From Nocardioides alkalitolerans DSM 16699 (GTDB lineage Bacteria > Actinomycetota > Actinomycetes > Propionibacteriales > Nocardioidaceae), in NCBI RefSeq assembly GCF_000426525.1, contig NZ_AUFN01000012.1, forward strand, positions 248,001 through 312,000: a stretch of 64,000 nucleotides of DNA, written 5' to 3'. Shown here one piece after another: positions 63,176-64,000 of the stretch. Each line of letters begins with the position of its first letter. Position 1 is the first letter of the stretch. The position numbers were made by a program, and so were the translations under genes. Below the pieces are notes generated by a model. It worked only from the letters and a program-made list of their open reading frames with translations, was not told where the DNA came from and ran no database searches.

Positions 63176-64000
63176 ATGACCGACGACAGCCCGAACGAGG
63201 GCTTCGGCCCCACCCTGGCGGGCACGCCGACGCGGGTGGACATCTCGGAGCGCGACGCCTTCGCCACGGGAGGCTGGGCGATCCTGCTGCTGACCGTGCT
63301 GCTGCTGCTCGGCGGGGCCGCAGGGATCGTCGTGGGCGCGGTGGAGGGCGACAGCGCGGGAGGCAGCGGCGCTCTCGCCGGCACGCTCGTCGCCGCCGGG
63401 GTCGCGCTCGTGCTGACCGGCGCGGTCCTCCTCACCGGCTTCGCGATCATCCGTCCGGGCGAGACCCGCGTCGTCACGTTCTTCGGCACCTACATGGGCA
63501 CCATCCGCCGCACCGGGCTGTCGTGGACCGTGCCCCTCTCGGCCCGGCGCCAGGTGCCCGTGCGGGTGCTCAACTTCGAGACCGAGCGCCTCAAGGTCAA
63601 CGAGCGCACCGGCTCGCCCGTCGTCGTCTCCGCGATCGTGGTGTGGCAGGTGGCCGACACCGCGAAGGCCGTGTTCGCGGTCGACGACTACGACGAGTTC
63701 ATCCGCACCCAGGCCGAGTCGGCCCTGCGGCACGTCGTGGCGTCCCACCCGTACGACCAGCAGACGGCCCGCTCCGAGGGCGAGGACACGACCCAGGTCA
63801 CGCTGCGGGAGGACGGCGGCAAGGTGTCGGTCGAGCTGGCGTCCGAGGTGGGCGAGCGCGTCGTGATCGCCGGGCTCGAAGTCGTCGAGGTGCGGCTCTC
63901 GAACCTCTCCTACGCGCCCGAGATCGCCAGCGCGATGCTGCAGCGCCAGCAGGCCCAGGCCGTGCTCGACGCCCGCGAGGTCATGATCCTCGGCGCGGTC
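63176..64000 (+). CDS. SPFH/stomatin-like membrane protein, 5' part
   Basis: The first 275 residues of a gene that continues past the window. Two transmembrane segments (about 33-55 and 69-92) precede an SPFH domain: FAIIRPGETRVVTFFGTYMGTIRRTGLSW, then VVVSAIVVWQVADTAKAVFAVDDYDEFI, and LQRQQAQAVLDARE in the start of the coiled coil. Such proteins scaffold membrane microdomains. GGAGGGAGC precedes the ATG. The upstream GATATCA palindrome suggests repression by a small DNA-binding protein. Confidence 0.88.
   Translation, partial: MTDDSPNEGFGPTLAGTPTRVDISERDAFATGGWAILLLTVLLLLGGAAGIVVGAVEGDSAGGSGALAGTLVAAGVALVLTGAVLLTGFAIIRPGETRVVTFFGTYMGTIRRTGLSWTVPLSARRQVPVRVLNFETERLKVNERTGSPVVVSAIVVWQVADTAKAVFAVDDYDEFIRTQAESALRHVVASHPYDQQTARSEGEDTTQVTLREDGGKVSVELASEVGERVVIAGLEVVEVRLSNLSYAPEIASAMLQRQQAQAVLDAREVMILGAV

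Overview
The window is a high-GC actinobacterial chromosome segment, densely packed on both strands. It carries the Pup-proteasome system, mycothiol ligase MshC, the RNA polymerase factor RbpA, a PafB/PafC pair and many TANNNT-type leaderless start sites. Gene order from helY to the M20 peptidase follows the Mycobacterium tuberculosis Rv2092c-Rv2141c order as I remember it. Together with a lysine 5,6-aminomutase cluster this suggests a Nocardioidaceae-like organism (Nocardioides or a relative); that placement is inference. No rRNA, tRNA or CRISPR array was seen.

Layout. 1-4.0 kb: a truncated C-terminus, DinB/DUF664 protein, phosphoribosyltransferase, and a metQ-metN-metI methionine importer ended by a strong hairpin. 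4.0-11.8 kb: phoD-type phosphatase coupled to a zinc alcohol dehydrogenase, an HTH-MurA fusion with an operator over its -10 box, a small membrane protein, a GDPD-MFS pair, and rbpA behind a perfect sigma-R-type promoter. 11.8-15.4 kb: fxsA, a lnt-ppm lipoprotein acylation/mannosylation pair and a structured 520-bp intergenic region. 15.4-20.9 kb: lysine catabolism, with kdd-kamD-kamE-kal in one direction and kamA in the other; the space between them holds three phased copies of a 13-bp palindrome. 20.9-22.2 kb: a 1.23-kb unit with 81-bp inverted repeats around one nuclease-like gene, the strongest candidate for an undescribed element. 22.2-24.97 kb: an Lrp/AsnC regulator, a 5'-3' exonuclease, an NAD(P)-binding protein and a frameshifted acetyltransferase.

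25.0-40.1 kb (all minus strand): ARC/Mpa, Dop, Pup, PrcB, PrcA, PafA, an FKBP lipoprotein, PafB, PafC, TatA, TatC, a diacylglycerol kinase-like protein and the HelY helicase. This is the complete pupylation/proteasome module plus its damage-response regulators and the Tat translocon. 40.2-43.6 kb: tRNA methyltransferase TrmI, a site-2 protease with CBS domains, and a RecB-family nuclease whose 3' end overlaps the convergent ABC operon. 43.5-49.3 kb: a five-gene dipeptide/oligopeptide ABC importer. 49.5-53.9 kb: a HAD hydrolase and cobalamin-dependent methionine synthase MetH.

54.0-64.0 kb: PAC2 protein, MshC, an SCO1664-family kinase-fold protein, a DUF3090 protein, a histidine phosphatase, CorA, UppP, an aldo/keto reductase, a DUF5703 protein, an M20 peptidase and the start of an SPFH-domain membrane protein that runs off the window.

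Two themes recur. B12 enzymes occur twice (KamDE and MetH), and methionine supply is covered by both import (MetNIQ) and synthesis (MetH). More than twenty genes start 6-8 nt after a -10-like hexamer, which points to widespread leaderless transcription and helps choose start codons.
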